Below are positions 55,329 through 64,000 of a DNA stretch of 64,000 nt, piece by piece. A program made the translations under genes and the position numbers. The stretch is from Candidatus Acidiferrum typicum. Lineage in GTDB: Bacteria > Acidobacteriota > Terriglobia > Acidiferrales > UBA7541. Positions within the stretch are counted from its first letter, which is position 1. The number at the start of each line of letters is the position of its first letter. Below the pieces are notes generated by a model that saw only the letters and a program-made list of their open reading frames with translations, had not been told where the DNA came from and ran no database searches. Where the stretch lies: NCBI GenBank assembly GCA_025463055.1, contig JAOAPV010000114.1, positions 94,293 through 158,292 on the forward strand. The letters are read 5' to 3'.

Positions 55329-56750
55329 CTATTGTTTTGTGCCAGCCGGCAGGGGTGGCGGGCGGCGCTCCATTTCTGTGGGTACCGCGATGGAGCGGGC
55401 GCCATTTTTTCCGACGCTGCGGACGGCAAAGAAATGGTTGTCGGTGGAGACGCCGTGCAGCACGGTTTCTCCCGGCGACGTGGCGAAGTCGTAGACTTGC
55501 CAGCGAGCTTCTGTGGTTTCACGCCAGAGGATTTCGAAGCCGGCGCGTTCGGGATCATCCTCTGCGGACCAGGAAACTTTAGCGTCAGGGGTGACTGCGC
55601 CGGTGAGCCGCGCGTTTGTGGGAGCGGCGGGAGCCATTGCCAATTGGCGCAGAGCCTCGGCGTTGTCGCGGGCTACGTTTCCGAGGAAGGCCGAGTTCAA
55701 ATATTTTGCGAAGTCGCCGTACTCAATGCCGTTTTCAGTGCGCGGCGTTTGGTGCTGGTGATTGTAGTCCTCGAGCGGTTCTGTAAAGCGCACGGCGGGA
55801 AGGCCGGCTTTGTAGAAGGGATAGTGATCGCCGCCACGGCCGTAGCGATCGACGCGGAAAATCATGCGAATACTTTGGCGGCCGGCGATTTCTTCGATGG
55901 CGCGCGCTAGTTCGCGGCCGGGCGAATCGCAATCCTCGATTTCGCCGTTGCCCGAGAATAGGCGCACGCGATGCGGTGCTCCGGGCGAGGGGTCGTCGCC
56001 AACGATGTCGTTATCGAGCATACCGGCTATGGTGTAGCCTTGCTGCTTGGCCCAGTCGAGCAAACGATAGCCCCCGAGGAGGCCTTGCTCCTCTCCGGAA
56101 ATGGCGGCGAATAGGAGCGTGGCGCGGTTTGCGCCTTTGCCGTTTGCGGCGGCTTTGCTGAGCAGGCGAGCGGACTCTACGCTGACGGAAACACCGGAGG
56201 CATCGTCGTCGGCGCCGGGTGCGTCCGCCTCTGTGTTCATCACATCCGAGGGGCGTGAATCATAGTGGCCGGAGACTATGAAAATGGTCTTCGCTAGCTT
56301 GGGATCAGAGCCGGGCAGGATCGCGTACACACTTTGCAGAGGGAGCGGTTTGCCGGAGGTTCGTTCGGAGGTGGAATCGAATTTGTCGACAACGATTTGG
56401 AGTTTGCCGCCGGAATCTTTCGCGATCTCGTTGACGCGAGCAACGATGTAGTCGCGGCCGCAGCCGATGCCGCGCTTTGGGTCGGTCCAGGAAGAAAGAG
56501 ATAGTCGCGTGCCGCAGGAGACAAGTTGGTCGTTGAGGGCGCGCATGGATTTTTCTTCGACACTTTGGCGTGTGATGGCGCCGGTTGGACGCGGCAGCAG
56601 TTTCGGATGCGGCCGGCCTTGCTGCGGCTCTGCTGGATCGCGGGGAGCAGATTGCTGCGCGTGGGCTGGGGAAATGCCGATCCAGAAACAAATACTGGCG
56701 GCTAAGCTACTTGCCAGAAGTGTGCGATGCAGGTAACCGCCGTTGGTCAT
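55329..56750 (-). CDS. secreted M28-family zinc peptidase with a fibronectin-like C-terminal domain
   Basis: 473 residues with a signal peptide (about 1-31, ending AHAQQ). The M28 (aminopeptidase-like) metal ligands are visible: His in IFIVSGHYDSRP near 162, Asp in GADDDASG near 180, the Glu pair in AISGEEQGLLGG near 216, Asp in AGMLDNDIVG near 241, and His in DYNHQHQTPRTENG near 330. A fibronectin-III-like domain follows (about 380-470; AAPTNARLTGAVTPDAKVSW). It degrades peptides outside the inner membrane. It is divergent from the ICMT-like gene. Confidence 0.92.
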   Translation of the reverse strand: MTNGGYLHRTLLASSLAASICFWIGISPAHAQQSAPRDPAEPQQGRPHPKLLPRPTGAITRQSVEEKSMRALNDQLVSCGTRLSLSSWTDPKRGIGCGRDYIVARVNEIAKDSGGKLQIVVDKFDSTSERTSGKPLPLQSVYAILPGSDPKLAKTIFIVSGHYDSRPSDVMNTEADAPGADDDASGVSVSVESARLLSKAAANGKGANRATLLFAAISGEEQGLLGGYRLLDWAKQQGYTIAGMLDNDIVGDDPSPGAPHRVRLFSGNGEIEDCDSPGRELARAIEEIAGRQSIRMIFRVDRYGRGGDHYPFYKAGLPAVRFTEPLEDYNHQHQTPRTENGIEYGDFAKYLNSAFLGNVARDNAEALRQLAMAPAAPTNARLTGAVTPDAKVSWSAEDDPERAGFEILWRETTEARWQVYDFATSPGETVLHGVSTDNHFFAVRSVGKNGARSIAVPTEMERRPPPLPAGTKQ

Positions 56751-56886
56751 CGAGTACGCTCCGCAAAAAGAGTGGGTTCAGCAGCCCGGCATTCTAGCCT
56801 AAGTGCGGAGTGGACACGAAACGGTGTGAAACTCGGGCACAATGGTTAACGCGATAGAAGAGACCTGCGACCTCGAGGGTGCTCTC

Positions 56887-57459
56887 ATGGATTTCTCGTC
56901 TCAGCAGCAGTGGATCAACGCGCTGTGGTTTCTCTTCGCTTTGTACTGGATCGTTTCCGCGTTCAAGCTAAAGAAGACGAAAAGGCGCGAATCGTGGGGG
57001 CAGCGGTTTCGTTACGTATTACCTCTGGTGGCCGCGTTTTACCTGTTTCGGCCCAGGGCGCACTACGGGTGGCTGGGGATACGCTTCATTCCTGCGAGCG
57101 ACGCCGTGGCGTGGGTGGGCGTTGTGCTCACAGCTGCCGGCGTGGCCATCGCGATTTGGGCGCGGTGGCATCTGGGCACGAACTGGAGCGGAGTTGTGAC
57201 CCTCAAAGAGGGACATGAACTGATTCGCAGCGGGCCTTACCGGAGCATTCGCCATCCCATCTACACGGGGATTTTGCTCGCGTTCCTGGGCACGGCGGTC
57301 GCCGTGGGCGAAGTGCGCGGCTTGCTGGGCGTGGGAATCGTCTGGCTATCCTTTTATACCAAGGCGCGCCGCGAAGAATCCTTCCTCACCCAGGAATTCG
57401 GCCCCAGCTTTGCAGAACACACCAAACGCACGGGCATGTTTCTGCCCCGCTTCTCTTAG
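56887..57459 (+). CDS. isoprenylcysteine carboxyl methyltransferase-family protein
   Basis: An integral membrane protein of 190 residues from ATG 56887 (15 more if 56842 is used). Several TM helices are visible: about 10-28, 45-60, 80-105, and 140-165. The ICMT/PEMT C-terminal signature reads LIRSGPYRSIRHPIYTGILL near 120 and EESFLTQEFGPSFAEHTKRT near 168. Members methylate prenyl-cysteines, phospholipids or unknown hydrophobic substrates. The true substrate is not predictable. It is a single gene between divergent and convergent neighbours. Confidence 0.85.
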   Translation: MDFSSQQQWINALWFLFALYWIVSAFKLKKTKRRESWGQRFRYVLPLVAAFYLFRPRAHYGWLGIRFIPASDAVAWVGVVLTAAGVAIAIWARWHLGTNWSGVVTLKEGHELIRSGPYRSIRHPIYTGILLAFLGTAVAVGEVRGLLGVGIVWLSFYTKARREESFLTQEFGPSFAEHTKRTGMFLPRFS

Positions 57460-57474
57460 CGTCGCCGCTATACC

Positions 57475-59604
57475 CTAGGCTTCTTCTTCGACGAGTTGTT
57501 CGCCGTGGGCGGCCTTGTGGGCGGCTATTACTTTGTCGGCGAGTTCGTTGGGTACGTAGTCGTAGTGGGAAAATTCCATGGAGTAGGTGGCGCGACCTTG
57601 GGTTTTTGAGATTAGGTCGTTGGCGTAGGTAAGCATTTCGGCGAAGGGCACCTGCGCTTTGATGATTACGTTGTGCCCGCGCAAATCGCTGCCGGCGATG
57701 CGGCCGCGGCGGCTGCTGAGGTCGCCCATCAGGTCGCCCGAATATTGATCGGGCGCGTAGACCTCGACGTGCATGACAGGCTCGAGCAAGGCTGGACGGG
57801 CTTGCTTCATGGCTTCTTTGAAGGCGAGCGAGCCGGCGATCTTGAAGGCGATATCCGAGGAGTCGACGTCGTGATATTTGCCATCGTAGAGAATGGCGCG
57901 GAAATCGACCATTGGGAAGCCGGCCAGGTAGCCGCGCGCGGCGGCTTCGCGAATTCCTCTTTCGACGGAAGGAATCCAGTTCCTTGGTATGGCGCCGCCG
58001 AAAACGTCGTCGACGAACTCGATGCCTTTGCCGCGCTCGACGGGCTCCATCTTGATGCGGCAGACGCCGAACTGGCCGTGTCCGCCGGACTGCTTCTTGT
58101 GCTTGCCTTCGGCGTCGGCTTTGCCGCGAATGGTTTCGCGGTAGGGGACTTTGGGGGGCTTGAGCGTGAGGTCGACGTGATAGCGCTTGTGCAGCTTGGC
58201 GACGACAACTTCAATGTGCTGCTGGCCTGAGCCGGCGAGCAAGAATTCTTTGGTCTGCGGATCGCGCGAGAAACGCAACGCTGGATCTTCTTCCATGATT
58301 TTGTGGATGCCAACACCGATTTTGTCTTCATCGGCGCGGGTCTTGGGCTCGATGGCGAAGGTAATGGAGGGTTCGGGAAGCTGTGCGGGCGGATAGTAGA
58401 TTGGCGAGTTTTTGTCGCCGAGCGTTTCACCCGTGGTGGTTTCCTTGAGCTTGGCGATGGCGCCGATGTCCCCGGCGTGCAACTCGTTGATTTCTGAGAG
58501 CTGCTTTCCCTGCACTAGCTGCGTGTGCTGGAAGCGTTCCGGCAAGGCGCGGTTGTAGTTCATCAGCGTGGCGTCGTTCTTCAGCACGCCGCTTTTTACC
58601 TTGAAATAGTTGATACGGCCCGCAAAGGGATCGGCAAGCGTTTTGAAGACAAAAAGCGAAAGCGGCTGGCTGTCGTCGTATTTGCGCTCGATGCGGTCGC
58701 CCTGGCCTTTCGGCTCTTTGAAACCAACTTGCGAATGTTCGTCCGGGTGCGGGAAGGCGTCGGCGATGAATGTGAGCAGGCTGGCGGTCCCGACGTTGCG
58801 CAGCGCGGAAACCATCAGCACGGGGAAAATTTTCTCAGCGACGATGGCTTTGCGGACGCCGGGGATCAGATCTTCGATGGGGATGGTGCCTTCGCGGAAG
58901 AATTCTTCCATCAACTCATCGTCGCCTTCGGCGACCATTTCGACCAATTTTTCGTGCGCGGCTTTTGCCTCATCGGCGAGCGCGGCGGGAATTTCTTCGA
59001 TGGAGGGCTTGCCATCGCCATCGGGCTTGTACATGTGCGCCTTCATGGCCACTAGATCGATCACGCCGCGAAAACCTTTCTCGGTGCCGATGGGAAGCTG
59101 CAGGGCGACGACGTTTCGGCCAAAGACGGACTCCAGCGATTCCATGGAGCGATCGAAGCTGGAAAGGTCGCGGTCCATCCAGGTGAGCACAAAAGCCCGG
59201 GGAATATCGTATTCGGTGCAGTAATCCCAAACTTTCTCGGTGGTGACTTGCGAGCCGACATGGGCGTCGACCGCGATCAGCGCTGCATCGGCGGCGATCA
59301 GCGAGGCTTTAGTTTCGGTGATGAACGTGGAATATCCGGGCAGATCGAGGAAATTTATTTTCACGTTGCTGCCCTCACACAGGGTGCAGGGCCATTCGGC
59401 GTAGGCGAGGCCGGTTTGAATCGATATTTTTCGCTGGATTTCTTCGTCGTCCCAATCCGTGGTGGTGCTGCCTTCCGCAACTTTACCCCACCGGGGCGTC
59501 ATGCCCGCGGTGTACAACAACGACGACACCAGTTGCGTCTTTCCGGTGCCGCCGTGGCCTACAATGCCAACGTTGCGAATGTCCTTGGTGGGATAGCTCT
59601 TCAT
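57475..59604 (-). CDS. EF-G2-type elongation factor G paralogue with a degenerate G4 motif
   Basis: ATG 59604 (GGAGG 6 bp before) gives 709 residues; a longer frame exists but lacks a start signal. G1 is GHGGTGKT near 17. G3 is DLPGY near 93, and the DxPGY form is known in the EF-G2 subgroup. G4 reads TWMDRD near 146, where NKMDR is expected, so the Asn and Lys that select guanine are missing. Domains II-V follow with EF-G-like text (SGGHGQFGVCRIKMEP; SSRRGRIAGSDLRGHNVIIK). It is therefore probably not the main translocase. Function of this subgroup is poorly known. Confidence 0.88.
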   Translation of the reverse strand: MKSYPTKDIRNVGIVGHGGTGKTQLVSSLLYTAGMTPRWGKVAEGSTTTDWDDEEIQRKISIQTGLAYAEWPCTLCEGSNVKINFLDLPGYSTFITETKASLIAADAALIAVDAHVGSQVTTEKVWDYCTEYDIPRAFVLTWMDRDLSSFDRSMESLESVFGRNVVALQLPIGTEKGFRGVIDLVAMKAHMYKPDGDGKPSIEEIPAALADEAKAAHEKLVEMVAEGDDELMEEFFREGTIPIEDLIPGVRKAIVAEKIFPVLMVSALRNVGTASLLTFIADAFPHPDEHSQVGFKEPKGQGDRIERKYDDSQPLSLFVFKTLADPFAGRINYFKVKSGVLKNDATLMNYNRALPERFQHTQLVQGKQLSEINELHAGDIGAIAKLKETTTGETLGDKNSPIYYPPAQLPEPSITFAIEPKTRADEDKIGVGIHKIMEEDPALRFSRDPQTKEFLLAGSGQQHIEVVVAKLHKRYHVDLTLKPPKVPYRETIRGKADAEGKHKKQSGGHGQFGVCRIKMEPVERGKGIEFVDDVFGGAIPRNWIPSVERGIREAAARGYLAGFPMVDFRAILYDGKYHDVDSSDIAFKIAGSLAFKEAMKQARPALLEPVMHVEVYAPDQYSGDLMGDLSSRRGRIAGSDLRGHNVIIKAQVPFAEMLTYANDLISKTQGRATYSMEFSHYDYVPNELADKVIAAHKAAHGEQLVEEEA

Positions 59605-59830
59605 ACAGACCTCCATTGGGCGAGGTCCGCCAAGCACGGTAGAGGCGCGGGCCTGCGCCTGGCTTGTGGTGCTGGGATCTTGAGAGCGCGGCCCTTTCCC
59701 TGGGTCCTGCGAAGAAGGACGAAGAGTTAGCTGAATCCCCTGGTCCGCTCTCAAGCGGTGCTTGCCCCGTAGGGGGGGCACACGAGGCGGATGCTAGCAC
59801 AGGGGATTGGGGAGGGCAATCGTTGTGCGC

Positions 59831-61132
59831 TTATTCCGGCCAGGGGGTCAGGATGGTATGCACACTGGCAAAAACGTAGATGCGCTTGCTCCAGTCGGCT
59901 TGGCCCAGAGACTTCACGACGATCACATAATACTTCCCTGCGGCGAGGGGTGAAGACCACGGGATGTCGCCTGCAAACTTGCCGTCGACATATACCTCGG
60001 CAGCTTTGGGCTCGCGCAGTTCAATGGTGCCGAATTCCTGGCCGGGTGGCGAGGATTTGGCGCCAGCGGTGGAGTCAGGTGAAGACAACAATTGTTTGCC
60101 GCCCGGCGAAAGTGGATCTGGGTAGTACTTGAGCAAGACTGCCAGTAGGTCGCTGGCGCTGATCGCAAAGCCGATGCCGCTCACATTCTTTTTCTCGAGT
60201 TTGAGCGTATTGATTCCGATGACTTGCCCGCGTGCGTTAAGCAGTGGACCACCACTATTGCCTGGGTTGATGGTTGCGTCGGTCTGAATCCAGATTCCTG
60301 GCCCAGCGGCAGAGAACTTGCCGACCGCGCTTACAATCCCTTTGGTAACAGCGAAGGGCATCGCATCGCCGGGGTTGCCGATGGCAATTACGGTTTCCCC
60401 CTGGCGCACGTTACTGGCGGCGCCGAGGCTCAGGTACGGAAACTCATCGCCTTCAACTTTTACTAAAGCGATGTCGCGGTCCGTGTCGATGTGAATGATG
60501 TTGGCAGCAAGTTGTTGTCCTCCCGGCAAAATAGCGATCAACGACCCCTCACCGCGTACGAGATGAGCGTTGGTGGCGATCACGCCTTTTTCGGTAACAA
60601 AAAAGCCGCTGCCCGATTTGCCTAACCCTTTTAGTCGAACCACAGCGGGTTTGGCCAGCGCGATTACATCCTCGAGAGGCGGTTCCGGAGCGAGTTCGGC
60701 ATCACGCCGTTCGTCCGAAGCTTTAGGGAGATCCGCAGTGATGTTGCCTGTAAATACCTTCGAGATCGGATCGAGCTCGACGTGAAAACTCTTTAATTTG
60801 AGCAGCCAATACTCGCCATGACTATGACCTTTCAGAGAGACCCAGTTCATCGGCCCCTCGGTCATCTGGATCTCTTTAGTTGTGTAACCGGCGAGGCGGA
60901 TGCGTGCAGCCATTGGATTCTGAAGTCGGCGGCCGAGGGCTGTTTTGGTTTTATGAAAATAGCCGCCGGGCACTTCCTCTTCATAAGGCGTGGTTCCGAC
61001 AACCACGCCGTTGATTTCCACGGTAGCGCCTGGCGGTGTGCTGGTGATTTTAAGCGTGTCGGCTCGCGTGAAAGGAGAGCAAAGACACAACGACAAGGCA
61101 AATAAGAAGAGGAACTCCGAGCGGGACGGCAT
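59831..61132 (-). CDS. trypsin-like serine protease with PEGA domains at both ends
   Basis: ATG 61132 gives 433 residues with a signal peptide (about 1-24). A PEGA-like domain (LKITSTPPGATVEINGVVVG) follows at 27-70. The protease core is S1C/DegP-like with the catalytic triad: His in VIATNAHLVRG near 184, Asp in TDRDIALVKVEG near 216, and Ser in ATINPGNSGGPLL near 288. A second PEGA-like domain is near 375-433 (GTIELREPKAAEVYVDGKFA). No PDZ domain was seen, so it differs from DegP. It probably works in the periplasm on a surface-bound substrate. Confidence 0.9.
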   Translation of the reverse strand: MPSRSEFLFLFALSLCLCSPFTRADTLKITSTPPGATVEINGVVVGTTPYEEEVPGGYFHKTKTALGRRLQNPMAARIRLAGYTTKEIQMTEGPMNWVSLKGHSHGEYWLLKLKSFHVELDPISKVFTGNITADLPKASDERRDAELAPEPPLEDVIALAKPAVVRLKGLGKSGSGFFVTEKGVIATNAHLVRGEGSLIAILPGGQQLAANIIHIDTDRDIALVKVEGDEFPYLSLGAASNVRQGETVIAIGNPGDAMPFAVTKGIVSAVGKFSAAGPGIWIQTDATINPGNSGGPLLNARGQVIGINTLKLEKKNVSGIGFAISASDLLAVLLKYYPDPLSPGGKQLLSSPDSTAGAKSSPPGQEFGTIELREPKAAEVYVDGKFAGDIPWSSPLAAGKYYVIVVKSLGQADWSKRIYVFASVHTILTPWPE

Positions 61133-61209
61133 GCCCCAACCTCGTAAGACAGATAAAACCACGCAGGCGGAGATTACCATTTATGGACATACTTGTATAG
61201 GGAAGAACG

Positions 61210-61395
61210 TTAGGAGTTAGAGGTGCGTAGCGGGTCGTTGGTCGGCAAATAGGCCGCGCAAGAGAATACCGGCAGCCGCGGATACTTGGGGAAAGTGGAA
61301 TCAACAGCAGAGTACTGGCACATGATGAAGGATGAGCCGCGATCGGAGGTTATCGTGCGAGCGTGGCGGCAATCGTAGCATAGGCCGACCTGCAT
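61210..61395 (-). CDS. small cysteine-motif hypothetical protein
   Basis: From ATG 61395 (or 61428) this encodes 61 residues, MQVGLCYDCRHARTITSDRG onward, with CYDC, a Cys in IMCQYSAV and a Cys in FSCAAY. A PKYPRLPVFSC segment near the end is characteristic. Similar short proteins are, as far as I recall, common in acidobacterial genomes and may be zinc-binding. Divergent from the CCA-adding enzyme gene. Function unknown. Confidence 0.6.
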   Translation of the reverse strand: MQVGLCYDCRHARTITSDRGSSFIMCQYSAVDSTFPKYPRLPVFSCAAYLPTNDPLRTSNS

Positions 61396-61529
61396 GTTTT
61401 TCAGCTCATTGGTCACAAGTACAAGCATATCGCAGCCTCACCGCGAGATTTCGCCAAGCCCAACACGGCAAAGAATTGGTGTCTCACGTTCCAATAGCCA
61501 CAGCGTATGCGGCGTCGCATAATCGAGGC

Positions 61530-62888
61530 ATGACGCCGCGGGAGCTGGCCAATTCTATTTGCGAAACGCTGCGCAGCCATGGGCATCAAGGGCTGCTGGT
61601 CGGCGGCTGCGTGCGCGATCTTTTGCTGGGGCGTGAGCCTGCGGACTATGACGTGGCTACGGATGCTACTCCGGAGCGGGTGACGGAGCTTTTTCCGGAT
61701 AGCGTGGCTGTCGGAGCACAATTCGGTGTGATTCTGGTTCCATGCGATGGGCTGAAGGTCGAAGTCGCGACATTTCGCGCCGATGCCGGATACTCCGATG
61801 GGCGACATCCGGACGCGGTGGTGTTCGCACGCACCGCAAAAGAGGATGTGCAGCGGCGCGATTTCACGATCAACGGGCTGTTGATGAGCCACGACACCGG
61901 GGAAGTGCTGGATTTCGTCGGCGGCCAAGAGGATCTGCGGGCTGGGATCGTCCGGGCCATTGGTGAACCGGACCGCCGCTTTCGCGAGGACAAGCTGCGC
62001 TTGCTGCGGGCGGTGCGCTTTGCCGCTCGATTTGGTTTTGCGATTGAGCCTGCCACGTTTGAGCCGATACGGCGGCATGCCCGCGACATCAAGCACGTTT
62101 CCGCGGAGCGCGTGCGAGACGAACTCACGAAAGTGCTCACCGAGGGTGCGGCTCGGCGGGGATTTGAGCTTTTAGACGAAACAGGCCTTCTTGGGGCAGT
62201 ACTGCCGGAGATTGCGGCTCTGAAGGGCGTCGAACAACCGCCGCAATTCCACCCGGAGGGGGACGTCTGGATCCACACACGGCTGATGATCGAGCAACTA
62301 CCCGCCGGAACCTCGCCCACGCTGGCATGGGGCGTTCTATTGCACGATGTAGGAAAGCCGCCGACATTCAAGTCTGCTGAGGAGACTGGGGATCGTATAC
62401 GCTTCAATGGCCACGTGGACGTCGGGATACAGATGGCTCGGGGCATTGCCCGACGCCTACGTTTCTCCAACGAAGATACAGAGCAGATTGTAGCGTTAGT
62501 CGAGAACCACATGCGGTTCGGTGACGTCGAACAGATGCGGGCTTCGACGCTGAAGCGGTTTATCCGGCTGCCGCGCTTCGACGAGCATTTGGAGCTGCAC
62601 CGGCTCGACTGCGCCTCCAGCCACGGGCGGCTTGAGTCATACGGGTTTGTCAGCCGCACGTTGGCCGAGACGCCGGCAGAGCAGATCCGGCCGCCTCGAC
62701 TGCTGACGGGGGACGATTTGCTTGAAATGGGCTACAAACCCGGGCCTATCTTCAGCGAGATCCTCCGCAATGTGGAGGATGCGCAGCTGGAGGGGCAGCT
62801 CAAAACCAAGGATGAGGCCGCGGTATACGTTCGGGCCAGATTTGGCAGCTTGAAGCAAACGGCTAACCGGGCTATACCTAGTGATTAG
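61530..62888 (+). CDS. cca: CCA tRNA nucleotidyltransferase
   Basis: The enzyme adds or repairs the 3' CCA end of tRNAs. ATG 61530 gives 452 residues; the frame is open further upstream, but the N-terminus fits here. Class II polymerase-beta core: LLVGGCVRDLLLGREPADYD near 22 with the two catalytic Asp, DFTINGLLM near 112, and the neck RLLRAVRFAARFGF near 155. An HD domain with VLLHDVGKPPTFKSAEE near 270 supplies a phosphohydrolase activity in related enzymes. The C-terminal part follows. Confidence 0.93.
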   Translation: MTPRELANSICETLRSHGHQGLLVGGCVRDLLLGREPADYDVATDATPERVTELFPDSVAVGAQFGVILVPCDGLKVEVATFRADAGYSDGRHPDAVVFARTAKEDVQRRDFTINGLLMSHDTGEVLDFVGGQEDLRAGIVRAIGEPDRRFREDKLRLLRAVRFAARFGFAIEPATFEPIRRHARDIKHVSAERVRDELTKVLTEGAARRGFELLDETGLLGAVLPEIAALKGVEQPPQFHPEGDVWIHTRLMIEQLPAGTSPTLAWGVLLHDVGKPPTFKSAEETGDRIRFNGHVDVGIQMARGIARRLRFSNEDTEQIVALVENHMRFGDVEQMRASTLKRFIRLPRFDEHLELHRLDCASSHGRLESYGFVSRTLAETPAEQIRPPRLLTGDDLLEMGYKPGPIFSEILRNVEDAQLEGQLKTKDEAAVYVRARFGSLKQTANRAIPSD

Positions 62889-63099
62889 CATCATTGAACT
62901 CCGTGCTCCATCTAATTGATTGGTGGGGAGTTAAGCGGGGGATAGCGTAGGAGGGTAGGAAGGACTACAATCTTAGTAAGAAAGACTAAAGTTTTATGCT
63001 ACTTGCGATTGCAACTCTCGCACCCTTTACCCCGGGGGCGCATCTAAACGAATCAAGCGCGTTGGGTCTTCGATTTCGCGCTTAAGATTTGAGGACATC
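62889..63099. other. 211-bp spacer upstream of lon
   Basis: TACAAT (about 62975) and TTTTATGCT (about 62993) are possible -10 elements, but no confident promoter can be named. GAGGA (63091-63095) is the likely lon ribosome-binding site. No heat-shock-type CIRCE palindrome was found. Confidence 0.3.
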
Positions 63100-64000
63100 A
63101 TGGCTGAGAAGAAAATTTCAGTGCCAGACGTTTTACCGGTTCTGCCCGTGAGGGACACCGTGCTGTTTCCAGGGGCAGTGCTGCCGCTCACAGTAGGTCG
63201 GGAAAGCTCTTTGGCGCTAGTCAATTCATTAGAGGGGGAAGAAAAGCTATTGGCGGTGGTCGCCCAGCTCGATCCACGCATTGAGGATCCCTCTGCCGCG
63301 GACCTACACAAGGTCGGGACCGTGGCCAAAGTACATAAGACCGTAAAAATGCCGAACGGCAATGTGGTGGTCTTCCTGGAGGGCTTGCAGCGGGTGCAGG
63401 TGGCCGAACTGATTACGCTTCGTCCATTTATGCGTGCTCGCGTCGAACCGCAGCCGGACATTATCGGCGAGGTCGATGCAGAACTTGAGGCTTTGCAGCG
63501 CAATGCCCAGGAACTGTTCCGTGACGTTGTAGGTCACTCGCCGCAGCTTTCCGACGACCTGCAGTCGGTCGCGTTGAACATCGACGACCCCGGCCGGTTG
63601 GCGGACTTCATTGCCGGGACGCTGCCTTCGCTCTCGACGCTCGTGCGCCAGGAGCTCATTGAGACTCCTAATGTGCGCAAGCGGCTGGAAGCGTTGATCC
63701 GCGAGCTTTCCAAGGAGCTCGAAGTACTCGAGCTGCGCTCAAAGATTCACGAGCAAGTGCAAGAGCAGGTTAGCCAAAACCAGCGGGAATACCTGCTTCG
63801 CGAGCAGATGAAGGCGATTCAGAAGGAATTGGGCGAGTCCGACGACTCCATGCAGGAGATCGACGAGCTTCGCAAAAAAGTCGAAGACGCAAACATGCCC
63901 GCGGAGGCCAAAAAGGAATCCGAGCGTGAGCTGAAGCGGCTGGCGAAGATGACTCCTGCTTCCGCGGAATATATGGTCTCGCGGACATACTTGGAGTGGA
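63100..64000 (+). CDS. lon: ATP-dependent protease Lon, cut by the right edge
   Basis: Lon degrades misfolded and regulatory proteins. The first 300 residues are present: the N-terminal LAN domain (about 10-200; VLPVLPVRDTVLFPGAVLPL and LEGLQRVQVAELITL), the coiled linker LRSKIHEQVQEQVSQNQREY, and LREQMKAIQKELGESDDS near 235. The ATPase and protease domains lie outside the window. Confidence is high because the N-terminal domain of this family is characteristic. Confidence 0.94.
   Translation, partial: MAEKKISVPDVLPVLPVRDTVLFPGAVLPLTVGRESSLALVNSLEGEEKLLAVVAQLDPRIEDPSAADLHKVGTVAKVHKTVKMPNGNVVVFLEGLQRVQVAELITLRPFMRARVEPQPDIIGEVDAELEALQRNAQELFRDVVGHSPQLSDDLQSVALNIDDPGRLADFIAGTLPSLSTLVRQELIETPNVRKRLEALIRELSKELEVLELRSKIHEQVQEQVSQNQREYLLREQMKAIQKELGESDDSMQEIDELRKKVEDANMPAEAKKESERELKRLAKMTPASAEYMVSRTYLEW

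Overview
The window is a 64 kb piece of a moderately GC-rich bacterial chromosome that looks like Acidobacteriota. The evidence is an Oar-type TonB receptor with a carboxypeptidase-like N-terminal domain, a long propeller lipoprotein beside bamA, several small cysteine-motif proteins I associate with that phylum, and dispersed palindromic repeats. This placement is by family resemblance only. No rRNA, tRNA or CRISPR array was seen. The left edge cuts truB and the right edge cuts lon.

Region by region. 1-6.9 kb is the minus-strand translation operon rimP-nusA-infB-ylxP-rbfA-truB. 7.2-9.7 kb holds small genes (a hypothetical protein, a STAS protein, another hypothetical, a GIY-YIG nuclease and a DUF1059 protein) embedded in five copies of a palindromic repeat. 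9.7-15.5 kb is a type I restriction-modification locus, hsdM-hsdS-(RAYT)-hsdR. Its hsdM carries an in-frame amber codon and its hsdR a one-base frameshift. A REP-associated tyrosine transposase bracketed by REP pairs sits between hsdS and hsdR, and a further REP lies in frame inside hsdM. 16-31 kb is a minus-strand envelope block: lysS, lolC-like permease, lolD-like ATPase, clpC, bamA, a 1419-residue lipoprotein and an OmpH/Skp chaperone.

31.2-35.9 kb on the plus strand carries an orphan gene with its own promoter, an ECF sigma/anti-sigma pair with a DUF4097-like protein, shikimate kinase and a periplasmic protein. 36-42.5 kb is regulatory and accessory: an XRE regulator with a cysteine knuckle, a luciferase-like oxidoreductase, a MarR/DoxX divergent pair around a strong palindrome, a Crp/Fnr regulator and small orphan ORFs. 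42.5-49 kb has a DUF1479 oxygenase-like gene, a second copy of a dispersed repeat (first copy 15.5 kb), an HD hydrolase and a large TonB receptor. 49.4-64 kb is mostly housekeeping: ispG, gatC, gatA, a DinB-like protein, an M28 peptidase, an ICMT-like methyltransferase, an EF-G2 paralogue with a degenerate G4 motif, a PEGA-trypsin protease, a CCA-adding enzyme and lon.

The most unusual part is 8.5-13.3 kb. Two different palindromic-repeat families lie side by side, each around a small nuclease or transposase gene: GIY-YIG with the TGTCATTCCGAAC-type repeats, and the RAYT with the GGGAACGCCA-type REPs. The REP family has also entered coding sequence and supplies both termini of its own transposase.
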